From Stutzerimonas stutzeri (GTDB taxonomy: Bacteria > Pseudomonadota > Gammaproteobacteria > Pseudomonadales > Pseudomonadaceae): a stretch of 64,000 nucleotides of DNA. Location: the NCBI RefSeq assembly GCF_000590475.1, contig NZ_CP007441.1:1866660-1930659 (forward strand), in the 5' to 3' direction. Within the stretch, counting starts at the first letter, position 1. Every line of letters begins with the position of its first letter. Shown one piece after another: positions 1 to 8,615 of the stretch. The translations under genes and the position numbers were made by a program. The notes beneath the pieces were generated by a model that was not told the DNA's origin, did not search any database, and saw only the letters and a list, made by a program, of their open reading frames with translations.

Positions 1-426
1 GAGCCGAGAGCTCGGACCGATGCGGAGCGCAACCTGACAGCGGCCGGCCGGCTCGAAGTGAAGAGTGCTGCCGTCTACCTGCTGGATCAGCCGCTGCAGG
101 TCATTCTCGTCAGCCCCTATCAACGGGCCCAGCAGACCGCAGAGATCGTCCGGCAAACGCTTGATTTCACCGGTCCGGTCGAGACGGTACCCTGGCTGAC
201 TCCCGAGTCGGATCCAAACGATGCGATGCTGTATCTCGACCGTCGCGCCGAGCAGCATCTGCTGCTTGTGACCCACCAGCCCTTCGTCGGCGTATTGGGC
301 GGCTGGCTGATTAGTGGTCATCGCGACACGCCGCTGCCGATGGCGACTGCAAGCCTGGCCGAGCTGGACGGGGAGCATCTGGCGGCGGGGCTGATGCGCC
401 TCGTCGGGTTGCGGCATCCGGGCTGA
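1..426 (+). CDS. sixA: Phosphohistidine phosphatase SixA, 5' end cut by window
   Basis: Only the last 141 residues are present; the frame is open from base 1, so the start lies just outside. SixA removes phosphate from phosphohistidine in phosphorelay or PTS proteins and belongs to the histidine phosphatase (phosphoglycerate mutase-like) family. The visible part starts inside the EPRARTDAERNLTAAGR stretch that normally follows the N-terminal RHG motif. It then carries the conserved SPYQRAQQTAEIV segment and the second catalytic histidine in VTHQPFVG. Full-length family members are about 150-160 residues, so only about ten residues should be missing, including the phospho-accepting histidine. 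An internal GTG at 58 is not the start, because conserved sequence precedes it. The assignment to the SixA subgroup is fairly firm; the in vivo substrate is not known from sequence. Confidence 0.85.
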   Translation, partial: EPRARTDAERNLTAAGRLEVKSAAVYLLDQPLQVILVSPYQRAQQTAEIVRQTLDFTGPVETVPWLTPESDPNDAMLYLDRRAEQHLLLVTHQPFVGVLGGWLISGHRDTPLPMATASLAELDGEHLAAGLMRLVGLRHPG

Positions 427-504
427 CCGGCACATCGTTCAAAAAAACCAGAGTGCAGCGCAGCGTGCTGTTTACTAGAAAGTCACCTACATGGAGAGCG
501 ACAC

Positions 505-960
505 TTGAGCATCTGGCACCGGTTTCCCGAACTCGAACAACTCAACGCAAACAACCAGAACACCATCGCCGAACTACTCGATATTCGCTTCGAAGCCGTC
601 GGTGACGATTCCCTTACTGCAAGCATGGTGGTCGATTCTCGCACTCACCAGCCTTATGGCTTGTTGCATGGTGGCGCTTCGGTGGTGCTCGCCGAAACCG
701 TAGGATCGGTGGCCAGTTACCAGTGCATCGACCCGAGCCGATTCTATTGCGTTGGCCTCGAAGTGAACGCCAACCACATTCGAGCGTTGCGCAGCGGTCG
801 CGTTACTGCGGTCTGTCGTCCGGTACACCTGGGGCGCTCCAGCCACGTCTGGGACATCCGGCTGAGTGGCGATGACGGCAAGCCCAGCTGCATTTCCCGC
901 TTGACCGTCGCCGTGATGCCCCTGGGAGAAAACAGTCCGCGGCGTACAGAGGCGTCGTAG
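505..960 (+). CDS. Hotdog-fold acyl-CoA thioesterase (PaaI/YdiI type)
   Basis: This 151-residue cytoplasmic protein has the hotdog thioesterase pattern. LLHGGASVVLAETVGSVA near residues 53-70 contains the active-site glutamate of the PaaI/YdiI/EntH subgroup, which hydrolyses aromatic and medium-chain acyl-CoAs. The start is TTG at 505, with GGAG about nine bases upstream. The ATG at 491 closes after five codons. Pseudomonads use ubiquinone, so a menaquinone role (as for YdiI/MenI) is unlikely, and a housekeeping or proofreading acyl-CoA thioesterase is the safer reading. It precedes two alpha/beta hydrolase genes on the same strand and may be co-transcribed with them, although a 73-base gap separates it from the next start. 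Confidence 0.85.
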   Translation: MSIWHRFPELEQLNANNQNTIAELLDIRFEAVGDDSLTASMVVDSRTHQPYGLLHGGASVVLAETVGSVASYQCIDPSRFYCVGLEVNANHIRALRSGRVTAVCRPVHLGRSSHVWDIRLSGDDGKPSCISRLTVAVMPLGENSPRRTEAS

Positions 961-1033
961 GCGCCTTGTTTGGCAGGACTGCCTTGGGTTCCGGCGCTCA
1001 GGCCGATTGTCGCGGGGTGGAGAGGGCCAGACA

Positions 1034-1870
1034 ATGGTTGCCTTTCTCTCCCGCATCGAACCCATGACGCAACGCATCTTTTTCGCCCACGCCAACGGCT
1101 TTCCTTCGGCGACCTATCGCAAGCTATTCGACGCGCTGACGCCAGACTACGTCGTCACCCACCTCGACCAGCACGGCCACGATCCGCGTTTCCCCGTGGA
1201 CGACAACTGGCAGAATCTGGTGCGCGAGCTCCTTGAGCAGCTCGCGGCCATTGAGGAGCCTGTCTGGGGCGTCGGGCACTCGCTGGGCGGAATGCTGCAC
1301 TATCACGCAGCCTTGCAACGGCCGGAGCTTTATCGCGGCGTGGTAATGCTCGATTCGCCTATGACCACTTGGTTCGACCAGACACTGATTTGGGCGGCAA
1401 AGCGTTTCGGCTTCATCGATCGGCTTACGCCCGCTGGTCGTACCCTTGGCCGTCGCGAGGCGTTCAGTTGCACGGATGAAGCGCGGCAGTACTTTGCCAG
1501 CAAGGCGCTGTTCCGCGCATTCGATCCCGATTGCCTGAATGCCTACCTTGAGCATGGGCTGGAGCCAACCGCCCAAGGGCTGCGCTTGCGCTTCGATCCG
1601 GAAACCGAAATCCGGATCTACCGCAGCGTGCCGCATGTCACGCCTGGCTGGCCCCATGCCCTGAAGATTCCGCTCGCCGTGGTACGTGGCCGTCAGAGCA
1701 GGGTCGCGCTGCCTCATCACCTGTATCTGTTTCGACTGGTTGCGCACGGTGAAGCGCATACCTTGCCGGGTGGGCATATGTTTCCGCTCGAGCGTCCAGG
1801 TGACACGGCGATGCTGCTCAGACAATTATTCAGTCGCTGGAGCGAGCTGGACCGACGAGGTGCCGCATGA
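1034..1870 (+). CDS. Alpha/beta hydrolase
   Basis: This 278-residue alpha/beta-hydrolase-fold enzyme has an oxyanion-hole region FFAHANGFPSATY, a nucleophile elbow GHSLGG and a C-terminal GGHMFPLERP with the catalytic histidine. I chose ATG 1034 because AGAGG lies eight bases upstream. ATG 1064, which begins MTQRIFFAHANG and matches where the family usually starts, is the main alternative but lacks a Shine-Dalgarno sequence. No signal peptide is seen. The stop overlaps the next gene's start by four bases (ATGA), so the two hydrolases are translationally coupled. Substrate is unknown; esterase, lipase-like and haloperoxidase-like activities all occur in this family. Confidence 0.85.
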   Translation: MVAFLSRIEPMTQRIFFAHANGFPSATYRKLFDALTPDYVVTHLDQHGHDPRFPVDDNWQNLVRELLEQLAAIEEPVWGVGHSLGGMLHYHAALQRPELYRGVVMLDSPMTTWFDQTLIWAAKRFGFIDRLTPAGRTLGRREAFSCTDEARQYFASKALFRAFDPDCLNAYLEHGLEPTAQGLRLRFDPETEIRIYRSVPHVTPGWPHALKIPLAVVRGRQSRVALPHHLYLFRLVAHGEAHTLPGGHMFPLERPGDTAMLLRQLFSRWSELDRRGAA

Positions 1871-2724
1871 GTGTTGTATTCGAAGAGATCCGCTTGAGCC
1901 TGCCGCATATCGAAGTTGCGGCGCACCTTTACGGCCCAGAGGATGGTTGGCCGGTCATCGCGTTGCACGGCTGGCTGGACAACGCCGCCAGCTTCTCCCG
2001 GCTGGCACCGCTGCTGGAGGGCGTGCGTATCGTCGCGCTCGACCTACCTGGGCACGGTCATTCCGATCACCGTCCGATTGGCGCGGCCTACAACATCTGG
2101 GATTACGCCCACGATGTGCTGCAAGTGGCGGAGCAGTTCGGCTGGAAGCGTTTTTCTCTGCTGGGCCATTCGATGGGCGCCATCGTGTCGGTTCTGCTCG
2201 CCGGCGCCATGCCCGATCGCATTGAGCGTCTGGCGTTGATCGATGGGGTGATTCCCTATACCGGTGAAGCCGACACCGCGCCGCAAAAGCTTGGCGAGTC
2301 GTTGCAGGCGCTGCTCGCTGTCGACGACAAGCGCAAGCCGGTCTATGCCGAGTTTCAACAGGCCGTCGTGGCGCGCATGAAAGGCGTAGGCGCGGTCAGT
2401 CACGAAGCGGCCGAACGGCTAGCTCAACGAGGATTGATGCCGGTGCCTGGTGGTTACACCTGGCGCACCGATGCCCGCTTGATGCTGCCGTCCGCGATGC
2501 GCCTGACTCGTGCGCATGCGCTTGCATTTGTGGATCGGGTGGCTTGCCCTGCGAGTTTGATACTGGCGGAGCAGGGTTTGATGACCCAGCCGGCCATGCT
2601 CGAACTGACCGAGACTTTGCCGTTCATGCGGCATCGGTTGCCCGGAGGGCATCATTTGCACCTGGATGACCAAGCGGGGGCGGAAGCGGTGGCGGCTGTT
2701 TTCAACCCGTTCTTCGCGGCTTGA
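1867..2724 (+). CDS. Alpha/beta hydrolase (second of a coupled pair)
   Basis: This 285-residue alpha/beta hydrolase shows HGWLDNAASF (oxyanion hole), VALDLPGHGHSDHR, the nucleophile elbow GHSMGA and a C-terminal GGHHLHLDD with the catalytic histidine. It starts at the ATG inside the ATGA overlap with the previous hydrolase. The two proteins share the fold but are clearly different in sequence, so they are not a recent duplication. The family resembles MhpC/serine-hydrolase-like proteins often labelled 'alpha/beta hydrolase' in pseudomonads. The real substrate cannot be read from the sequence; a small ester or acyl compound is likely, given the thioesterase upstream. Confidence 0.87.
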   Translation: MSVVFEEIRLSLPHIEVAAHLYGPEDGWPVIALHGWLDNAASFSRLAPLLEGVRIVALDLPGHGHSDHRPIGAAYNIWDYAHDVLQVAEQFGWKRFSLLGHSMGAIVSVLLAGAMPDRIERLALIDGVIPYTGEADTAPQKLGESLQALLAVDDKRKPVYAEFQQAVVARMKGVGAVSHEAAERLAQRGLMPVPGGYTWRTDARLMLPSAMRLTRAHALAFVDRVACPASLILAEQGLMTQPAMLELTETLPFMRHRLPGGHHLHLDDQAGAEAVAAVFNPFFAA

Positions 2725-2829
2725 ACCCGGCCGGCAGCGCGGTTGCGCAAGAATCTGTCGCAAAGCCTCGCTTGACTTGCTTTTGCCAACTGGTGAGGCT
2801 GGGCTACCGCCTCAACAGGAAATACCTCA

Positions 2830-2895
2830 ATGATCCACCGCCATACCGCCGCCACGCCTAACGGTAAGACTGTTCGGCCGAGGGCGATCCGTTGA
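2830..2895 (+). CDS. Possible 21-residue leader peptide upstream of the DUF4892 gene
   Basis: An ATG at 2830, preceded by AGGA about eight bases upstream, opens a 21-codon frame rich in basic residues (MIHRHTAATPNGKTVRPRAIR). It stops at a TGA that overlaps the TTG start of the next gene in the tetranucleotide TTGA. That geometry is typical of translational coupling. It may be a real small gene, a regulatory leader, or chance. No known family is recognised. Confidence 0.3.
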   Translation: MIHRHTAATPNGKTVRPRAIR

Positions 2896-3701
2896 GTGTG
2901 CAAGGTGTATGGATAGCCATGCTGGCCGTGCTCGCTCACGCGGCGAGCGCTGCCGATCTGCCGGGTAGCCGGGACTTCGATTCGATTGGGCGATACCCGC
3001 AGGCACAAATAGTGGCGTTCAAGGAGCAGCAAGTACTGGAGCGAACCTATCCACTGGACTCGATTCGACGCATCAGCGGTCGACTGCGAATGAGCGACCA
3101 GATCAGTGCAAGCGGCCAGCTGACAACCGTCACCTATCAATTACCCGAGGTCCATACCGGTATCGAAGCATTCGAGCGGGCGCGCAATCGGCTGCTAGAG
3201 GACGGTGCTGAACTGCTGTTCTGGTGCGAGGGCCGCGAGTGCGGATCGAGCAGCCTCTGGGCCAACGATATATTCCAACGCTCGACGCTCTACGGTCCTG
3301 ATGCCAGGCAGGCCTACCTGCTGGCGCGTCTGCCAGGTGATTCCGATCGTCTTATGGCGCTCTACGGCGTCACGCGAGGCAATGGCCGCCCTTATCTGCA
3401 GGTGGAGCAGTTCACGCCCGACGAGGCGCTGGGTGTCATTTTGCCGAATCCGGCCACGCTGTTACGTCAGTTGAAGAGCACTGGCGAACTCTGGTTGCCT
3501 AGGTTGCCGCAAGAGCCCACCGCCGAATGGGGCGCGCTGCTGGCGAATGTTCTGCGGCTCGACAGCACCATGCGGGTGGCGCTGGCTGGTAAGGGTGCCG
3601 AGGGCTGGCAAGAAGCGCTGACGCAGGAGCGGATCAAGGCGCGACGCCTGGATGTCGAGAGAACTGACGAGGACGGTCTGCGTATCAAACTGTTGCGTTG
3701 A
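2892..3701 (+). CDS. Exported DUF4892-type protein
   Basis: The 269-residue product begins with a hydrophobic signal-like segment ending in AHAASA before ADLPGSRDFD, so it is predicted to be periplasmic. The body (GSRDFDSIGRYPQAQIVAF, then LLEDGAELLFWCEGRECGSSSLWAN) fits the DUF4892 proteins of pseudomonads as I recall them. These have no assigned function. The CEGREC pair could form a disulfide in the periplasm. I take TTG 2892 as start because GAGGG lies about eight bases upstream; an in-frame ATG at 2919 would remove part of the signal peptide. It stands alone between the hydrolase pair and the permease gene. Confidence 0.8.
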   Translation: MSVQGVWIAMLAVLAHAASAADLPGSRDFDSIGRYPQAQIVAFKEQQVLERTYPLDSIRRISGRLRMSDQISASGQLTTVTYQLPEVHTGIEAFERARNRLLEDGAELLFWCEGRECGSSSLWANDIFQRSTLYGPDARQAYLLARLPGDSDRLMALYGVTRGNGRPYLQVEQFTPDEALGVILPNPATLLRQLKSTGELWLPRLPQEPTAEWGALLANVLRLDSTMRVALAGKGAEGWQEALTQERIKARRLDVERTDEDGLRIKLLR

Positions 3702-3724
3702 GAACAGGTTTCAGAATGCAATTG

Positions 3725-3748
3725 CGCTCCCCTGATACGCTCCCCTGA
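3725..3748. repeat. Tandem 11-base direct repeat, period 13
   Basis: CGCTCCCCTGA occurs at 3725-3735 and again at 3738-3748, one and a bit helical turns apart, in the 76-base gap before the permease gene. It could be a small slippage duplication or a protein-binding site. Confidence 0.5.
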
Positions 3749-3777
3749 AGCGCACCGCGTTTCCCATAGGTACCCTG

Positions 3778-4866
3778 ATGCTTAACAACGATCGTTTACT
3801 GGTGCAGATTCTGCTCCTGGTGCTGCTCGGTGCCTGTTTGTGGGTACTGGCGCCGTTTGCCTCCGCGTTGTTCTGGGCGGCGGTACTGGCGTTTGCCAGT
3901 TGGCCGGTCATGCGCGTGCTGACACGCTGGTTGAAGGGTAATTCCACGCTTGCCGCTACCCTGCTGACGTTCGGCTGGATGGTATCGGTAGCGGTGCCGC
4001 TGGTGTGGCTGGGGTTCAACATTGCCGATCAGATCCGCGAGGTCAACTTACTGGTGCACAGCTTGCAGATGCAGGGGCTGCCGGAACCACCGGCATGGCT
4101 GGGCGAGGTGCCGTTGGTAGGTGACCGGCTGTTGACGCTCTGGGGGACCATTGACGAGCAGGGCACGGCCTTCTTCGCAACCATTCGCCCTTATGTCGGC
4201 CAAGTCGGTAACTGGTTGCTGGTGCGCAGCGCGCGATTCGGGGGAGGGATGTTGGAATTGGCCCTCAGTCTGGTGCTGGTGTTCTTCTTCTATCGTGACG
4301 GCCCGAAGCTGGCGGCCTTCGTTCACAGTTTGCTGCATCGACTGATTGGCGAGCGCGCGGATCACTACCTGGAGCTGGTAGCCGGTACCGTACAGCGTGT
4401 CGTGAACGGTGTAATCGGTACGGCCGCTGCGCAAGGGATTCTGGCGTATGTGGGGTTCAGCATCGCCGGAATACCGGGTGCGCTCATCCTCGGCGTGCTG
4501 ACGTTCGCGTTCAGCTTTCTGATGGTCCCGCCGCTGGTCTGGGGGCCAGCGGTGGCCTGGCTTGCCTGGCAGGGTCAGTATGGAATGGCAGTGTTTCTTG
4601 GCGTCTGGGGCATGTTCATCATCAGCGGCGTGGACAACGTTTTGAAACCCTATCTGATCAGCCGCGGTGGCAACCTGCCATTGGTGGTCGTATTGCTAGG
4701 CGTGTTCGGCGGCGTGTTGGCGTTCGGCTTTATGGGGCTGTTTCTCGGACCGACGCTCCTGGCAGTCGCCTACAGCCTGCTGGGTGACTGGCTGATCAAG
4801 GAAGTGCCTGAAGTCGCCGCGCCGAAAGAACTGCCGGTCGGCCTCGATCGAACAGCTTCTCGGTGA
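3778..4866 (+). CDS. AI-2E family transporter (PerM/YdiK-like permease)
   Basis: This 362-residue inner-membrane protein has the hydrophobicity pattern of the AI-2E/PerM family. Two close N-terminal helices (VQILLLVLLGACLWVLAPFA, then SALFWAAVLAFASWP) are followed by a soluble stretch and then a bundle of at least five helices towards the C-terminus. The family was named for autoinducer-2 export, but members include Na+/H+ antiporters and permeases of unknown substrate, so the substrate here is open. ATG 3778 is the natural start. It converges with the patatin gene, with only 16 bases between the two stops and no clear terminator hairpin. Confidence 0.87.
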   Translation: MLNNDRLLVQILLLVLLGACLWVLAPFASALFWAAVLAFASWPVMRVLTRWLKGNSTLAATLLTFGWMVSVAVPLVWLGFNIADQIREVNLLVHSLQMQGLPEPPAWLGEVPLVGDRLLTLWGTIDEQGTAFFATIRPYVGQVGNWLLVRSARFGGGMLELALSLVLVFFFYRDGPKLAAFVHSLLHRLIGERADHYLELVAGTVQRVVNGVIGTAAAQGILAYVGFSIAGIPGALILGVLTFAFSFLMVPPLVWGPAVAWLAWQGQYGMAVFLGVWGMFIISGVDNVLKPYLISRGGNLPLVVVLLGVFGGVLAFGFMGLFLGPTLLAVAYSLLGDWLIKEVPEVAAPKELPVGLDRTASR

Positions 4867-4882
4867 TATGGGGTGGCTACGA

Positions 4883-5869
4883 CTAGAGCTGTTCTTCCTC
4901 GTACTTGTCGAGCGTATCGCGGGCGATGATCTGGCCCAGCTTGATCAATTCGGGCGCCTTGTAGAACTCGTAGAACCGGCAGGCGCGTTTGGGAATGTTG
5001 ACCAGCACGTTCGGTGGGTAACCGGCGATCTTGTATTGCGTCAGTGAGGATTGCATTACCTCGAAGCTCTGGTTGATCAGCTCCAGTAGGGAGGCTGGAC
5101 CGCCGACATCCACCACCATCGACCCCTCTGCCGATTTCGGTGCACTTTGCCCTGCAGGGGCCGCCGGTGGCTGACCCGCTCCAACCTCGTCAGGACCTTG
5201 AAGTTCAGCGATGTGTTCTTCCAGTCCTTTACTGCGCCAGAACGGAATGTGCGAGCTGATCGAGCTGACCATGGCATCGAAGCGGCCAGGGCGAATCACT
5301 TCCGGCAAGGGGTATTGCCGATGGTTATTAGCGTTGAGGTTTACCGCGATAATGATGTCGCTGTGGCTGGAGACCACCGGGACGATCGGCAGGGGGTTGA
5401 GAATCCCGCCGTCAACCAGCATCCGGTTGCCCTGCATGACCGGCGTGAATAGGCTCGGAATGGCCGCGGACGCACGCATCGCCAGTTCCAGATTACCTTC
5501 CTGAAACCATATTTCCTGCTGATTGGTGAGGTCGGCCGCGACGGCGGTAAAGGGGATCGGCAAGTCCTCGATGTTGATCGACCCGAGCATGTCACGGATA
5601 CGGCCGAAGATCTTCTCGCCGCGTATCGCCCCGAGACTGAAGCTCGGGTCGACCAGGCGCAGCATGTCGAAGTAATCCAGGCTCTCGATCCAGTCCCGGT
5701 ACTCGCCCAGCTTGCCCGCAGCGTAAATTCCGCCGACCACTGCGCCCATCGAACAGCCCGCGATGCAATTGATCTCGTAGCCGCGGGCCGTGAGTTCTTC
5801 GATAACCCCGATGTGCGCATAACCGCGTGCACCACCCGAGCCCAAAACCAGTGCAACCTTGTTGCCCAT
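4883..5869 (-). CDS. Patatin-like phospholipase (RssA/YchK type)
   Basis: The 328-residue protein has the complete patatin catalytic dyad. The oxyanion loop GSGGARGYAHIG lies near residues 11-22, the nucleophile elbow is GCSMGA, and the catalytic aspartate is in DGGILNPLP. It is predicted to hydrolyse acyl ester bonds of phospholipids in the cytoplasm or at the inner membrane. There is no signal peptide. A proline/alanine/glycine-rich stretch near residues 230-250 (AGQPPAAPAGQSAP) looks like a flexible linker before a conserved C-terminal tail. The start is ATG with GGGAGA upstream. It is transcribed divergently from selD, with about 210 bases between the starts. Confidence 0.9.
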   Translation of the reverse strand: MGNKVALVLGSGGARGYAHIGVIEELTARGYEINCIAGCSMGAVVGGIYAAGKLGEYRDWIESLDYFDMLRLVDPSFSLGAIRGEKIFGRIRDMLGSINIEDLPIPFTAVAADLTNQQEIWFQEGNLELAMRASAAIPSLFTPVMQGNRMLVDGGILNPLPIVPVVSSHSDIIIAVNLNANNHRQYPLPEVIRPGRFDAMVSSISSHIPFWRSKGLEEHIAELQGPDEVGAGQPPAAPAGQSAPKSAEGSMVVDVGGPASLLELINQSFEVMQSSLTQYKIAGYPPNVLVNIPKRACRFYEFYKAPELIKLGQIIARDTLDKYEEEQL

Positions 5870-6082
5870 GCGATTCTCCCTTTGGCAGGGGCGATAGCTT
5901 CAAGCCTAGAGGGCGCGGCTTCAAGCCCTGCTGATGTATATGTTCGAGCCCAACCAGGCTCCATGGGGTTCTCTTGCGACGGTGTTGACTTGTGAATGGC
6001 CAGCGCAATGCAGGGGCCGCCAGGCACCGGCCTTCTTGCTACAATCGGCGCCCGATTTGTCAGTGTCACGAGCCCTATCCCG

Positions 6083-7117
6083 ATGAGCGAACCCATCCGC
6101 CTCACTCAATACAGCCACGGTGCCGGCTGCGGTTGCAAGATTTCGCCCAAGGTGCTGGACGTGATCCTCGCCGGCAGTGGCGCGCAGAATCTCGATCCGC
6201 GGCTGTGGGTCGGCAACGCCTCGCGTGATGATGCCGCCGTCTACGGTATCGACGAAGAGCGCGGCGTGGTCTCGACCACCGATTTCTTCATGCCCATCGT
6301 CGATGATCCTTTCGACTTCGGACGCATCGCCGCCACCAATGCCATCAGCGATATCTACGCCATGGGCGGCGATCCGCTGATGGCTATTGCGATTCTCGGC
6401 TGGCCGGTCAATCTGCTGCCGCCGGAAGTGGCTCGTGAAGTGATTGCCGGCGGGCGCGCTGTCTGTGATGCGGCGGGCATTCCGCTGGCTGGGGGGCACT
6501 CGATCGATGCCCCTGAACCTATCTTCGGCCTGGCTGTGACCGGCCTGGTAAATAAAACGCAGATGAAACGAAACGACACGGCCTCGGTGGGCTGCAAGCT
6601 CTACCTGACCAAGCCGCTGGGCATCGGGATTCTCACCACTGCAGAGAAAAAGGCCAAGCTGCGGCCCGAAGATGTCGGCCGAGCGCGTGACTGGATGTGC
6701 ACGCTGAACACGCCCGGCAGCCGTTTCGGCAAGCTTGCTGGCGTCCGCGCCATGACCGATGTCACCGGCTTCGGCCTGCTCGGGCATCTGGTGGAAATGG
6801 CGGATGGTAGCGGTGTGACAGCGCGCATCGACTACGCCCGGGTCCCGCGCCTCGAGGGCGTCGAGTATTACCTGGATCAGGGCTGCGTGCCCGGCGGCAC
6901 CGGGCGCAACTTCGACAGCTATGGCGAACGTATCGCCGCGCTGGATGAGGTGCACAAACAATTGCTGTGCGACCCGCAAACCAGTGGCGGGTTGCTGGTG
7001 GCGGTGGCACCCGAAGGTGAGGCGGAATTTCTCGCGGTGGCGACTGAGCTCGGTCTGGCGCTTGAGCCGATCGGCGAGCTGGTCGAAGCCGGTGCCTTTG
7101 CTGTCGAGGTTCGTTGA
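6083..7117 (+). CDS. selD: Selenide, water dikinase (selenophosphate synthetase)
   Basis: SelD makes selenophosphate from selenide and ATP, the selenium donor for selenocysteine tRNA and for 2-selenouridine in tRNA. The 344-residue protein begins [22 protein letters not shown]. The catalytic position in GAGCGCK is an ordinary cysteine codon, not TGA, so this is the Cys form. [24 protein letters not shown] supplies the metal/ATP-binding aspartates. The ORF extends upstream to 5996, but ATG 6083 matches the family start. Its stop overlaps the next start by one base (TGATG), so selD and selU form a coupled pair. Confidence 0.95.
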   Translation: MSEPIRLTQYSHGAGCGCKISPKVLDVILAGSGAQNLDPRLWVGNASRDDAAVYGIDEERGVVSTTDFFMPIVDDPFDFGRIAATNAISDIYAMGGDPLMAIAILGWPVNLLPPEVAREVIAGGRAVCDAAGIPLAGGHSIDAPEPIFGLAVTGLVNKTQMKRNDTASVGCKLYLTKPLGIGILTTAEKKAKLRPEDVGRARDWMCTLNTPGSRFGKLAGVRAMTDVTGFGLLGHLVEMADGSGVTARIDYARVPRLEGVEYYLDQGCVPGGTGRNFDSYGERIAALDEVHKQLLCDPQTSGGLLVAVAPEGEAEFLAVATELGLALEPIGELVEAGAFAVEVR

Positions 7118-8223
7118 TGCGCGGCGATACCGACAATTACCGCGAGCTGTTCCTCAACGATGTGCCGATGATGGATGCCCGTGCGCCGGTGGAGTTCGCC
7201 AAGGGTGCGTTCCCTGGCGTGGTCAATCTGCCGCTTATGAACGATCTGGAGCGGCAGAAGGTCGGCACCTGTTACAAGCAGCACGGTCAGCAGGCGGCAA
7301 TCGAGCTTGGCCATCGATTGGTTAGTGGGCAGATCAAGGCTGAGCGAATCCAGGCCTGGACTGACTTCGCCCGGCACAACCCGCAGGGTTATATTTATTG
7401 CTTTCGCGGTGGGCTGCGTTCGCAGTTGGTCCAGCAATGGCTGAAGACTGAGGCGGGGATCAACTATCCGCGCGTGACCGGCGGGTACAAAGCAATGCGT
7501 CATTTCCTGCTGGAAGCCATCGAACATGCGGCTGCCCATGATGATTTCGTGCTTGTCGGCGGCATGACCGGCACCGGCAAAACCGAAGTGCTGGCGCGTC
7601 TGGATGACGGTGTTGACCTTGAAGGCATCGCCAATCATCGGGGCTCAAGTTTCGGTAAACGTGCCACACCGCAACCGGTGCAGATCGATTTCGAGAATGC
7701 ACTGGCGATTCGTTTGCTGAAGATGCAGCACGCCGGCGCGCGGCAGTTCGTGCTTGAGGACGAAGCGCGGTTGGTCGGGCGTTGCTCGATCCCGCTGCCG
7801 CTGTTCCAAGGTATGCAGCGCTATCCGTTGGTATGGCTGGAGGACAGCTTCGAAGGCCGGGTCGATCGAATCCTCAAGGACTATGTGATCGATCTCTGTG
7901 CCGAGTTCATTGCCGAGCAGGGCGAGGACGGATTCATAGCATTCGCCGAGCGTTTGCAGCAAAGTCTGGTCAATATCAGCAAGCGGCTCGGTGGCGAATG
8001 CTTTGCACGTCTGGCCGCGATCATGGATCAAGCGCTTGCCGAGCAGGCCAGTACTGGCGCAGTCGAGCTGCACCGCGGATGGATCGAGACGTTGTTGAAG
8101 CAGTATTACGATCCGATGTACGCCTATCAGCGAGAGAGCAAAGCGTCCCGTATCGAGTTCGCTGGAGAGCAGGACGCCGTAGTCGAATTCCTGCGCGAAC
8201 GTGCGGCAGGCAAGCAAAAATGA
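7117..8223 (+). CDS. selU: tRNA 2-selenouridine synthase
   Basis: SelU (MnmH, YbbB) replaces sulfur by selenium in the wobble 2-thiouridine of several tRNAs, through a geranylated intermediate, using SelD's selenophosphate. The 368-residue protein has an N-terminal rhodanese domain with the active cysteine in [11 protein letters not shown] (near residue 92). It also has a P-loop domain starting [12 protein letters not shown] near residue 150. ATG 7117 lies one base into the selD stop; an in-frame TTG at 7114 is less likely. The pairing with selD shows that selenophosphate is used at least for tRNA modification. Whether selenoproteins exist too cannot be judged from this window. Confidence 0.95.
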   Translation: MRGDTDNYRELFLNDVPMMDARAPVEFAKGAFPGVVNLPLMNDLERQKVGTCYKQHGQQAAIELGHRLVSGQIKAERIQAWTDFARHNPQGYIYCFRGGLRSQLVQQWLKTEAGINYPRVTGGYKAMRHFLLEAIEHAAAHDDFVLVGGMTGTGKTEVLARLDDGVDLEGIANHRGSSFGKRATPQPVQIDFENALAIRLLKMQHAGARQFVLEDEARLVGRCSIPLPLFQGMQRYPLVWLEDSFEGRVDRILKDYVIDLCAEFIAEQGEDGFIAFAERLQQSLVNISKRLGGECFARLAAIMDQALAEQASTGAVELHRGWIETLLKQYYDPMYAYQRESKASRIEFAGEQDAVVEFLRERAAGKQK

Positions 8224-8251
8224 GCAGGACTCGAAAATGAGGGATGTATCG

Positions 8252-8530
8252 ATGAAAAGTCTGATCTGTTTATCCGTGCTGGCATTAGCCCTGACCGGCT
8301 GCGCCGCAAAAACCGCCTATCGCGACAGCTGCGCGTCTCAACTCAATGCGGCGTGGGAAGAGCAGAGCCTTGCCGAAGCGGAGGGTTTCGCCGGTACCGT
8401 GAGTTACTCCAAGGCAATGGCTTTGCTGACGGGCGCTAAAACCCAGCAGCAATTCGAGGCTTATCAGGGCTGTGTCGAAAAGGCCAAGAAGGCCCGCTTC
8501 TACCTACGCGAATCGCGCGCAGGTCGCTGA
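8252..8530 (+). CDS. Small predicted lipoprotein of unknown function
   Basis: The 92-residue product starts MKSLICLSVLALALTGCAAK, a short lipoprotein signal with a lipobox (LTGC). After cleavage the cysteine would be lipidated and the protein anchored in the envelope. ATG 8252 has GAGGG eight bases upstream; the in-frame ATG at 8237 would add five residues. The mature part has further cysteines (DSCASQ and YQGCVEK), possibly one disulfide, and is rich in lysine and alanine in a helical pattern. It follows selU by 28 bases but has no evident link to selenium. No family recognised. Confidence 0.7.
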   Translation: MKSLICLSVLALALTGCAAKTAYRDSCASQLNAAWEEQSLAEAEGFAGTVSYSKAMALLTGAKTQQQFEAYQGCVEKAKKARFYLRESRAGR

Positions 8531-8615
8531 CACATCTCCAGGTGGCGCCTTTGACGGGTGCCACCGCCTTGTTCGCTCGAGCCGAGCGTGCCGATCGGTT
8601 CAATAGGAAATCTTC

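Noticed and set aside
6119..6145. Selenocysteine codon in selD
   Set aside because: Some SelD proteins carry Sec at the active site; here the codon in the GAGCGCK motif is an ordinary cysteine codon.
5921..6979. 352-codon open frame on the minus strand
   Set aside because: It is antisense to selD. In GC-rich DNA the strand opposite a real gene often stays open; it has no ribosome site or recognisable family, and the plus-strand gene is certain.
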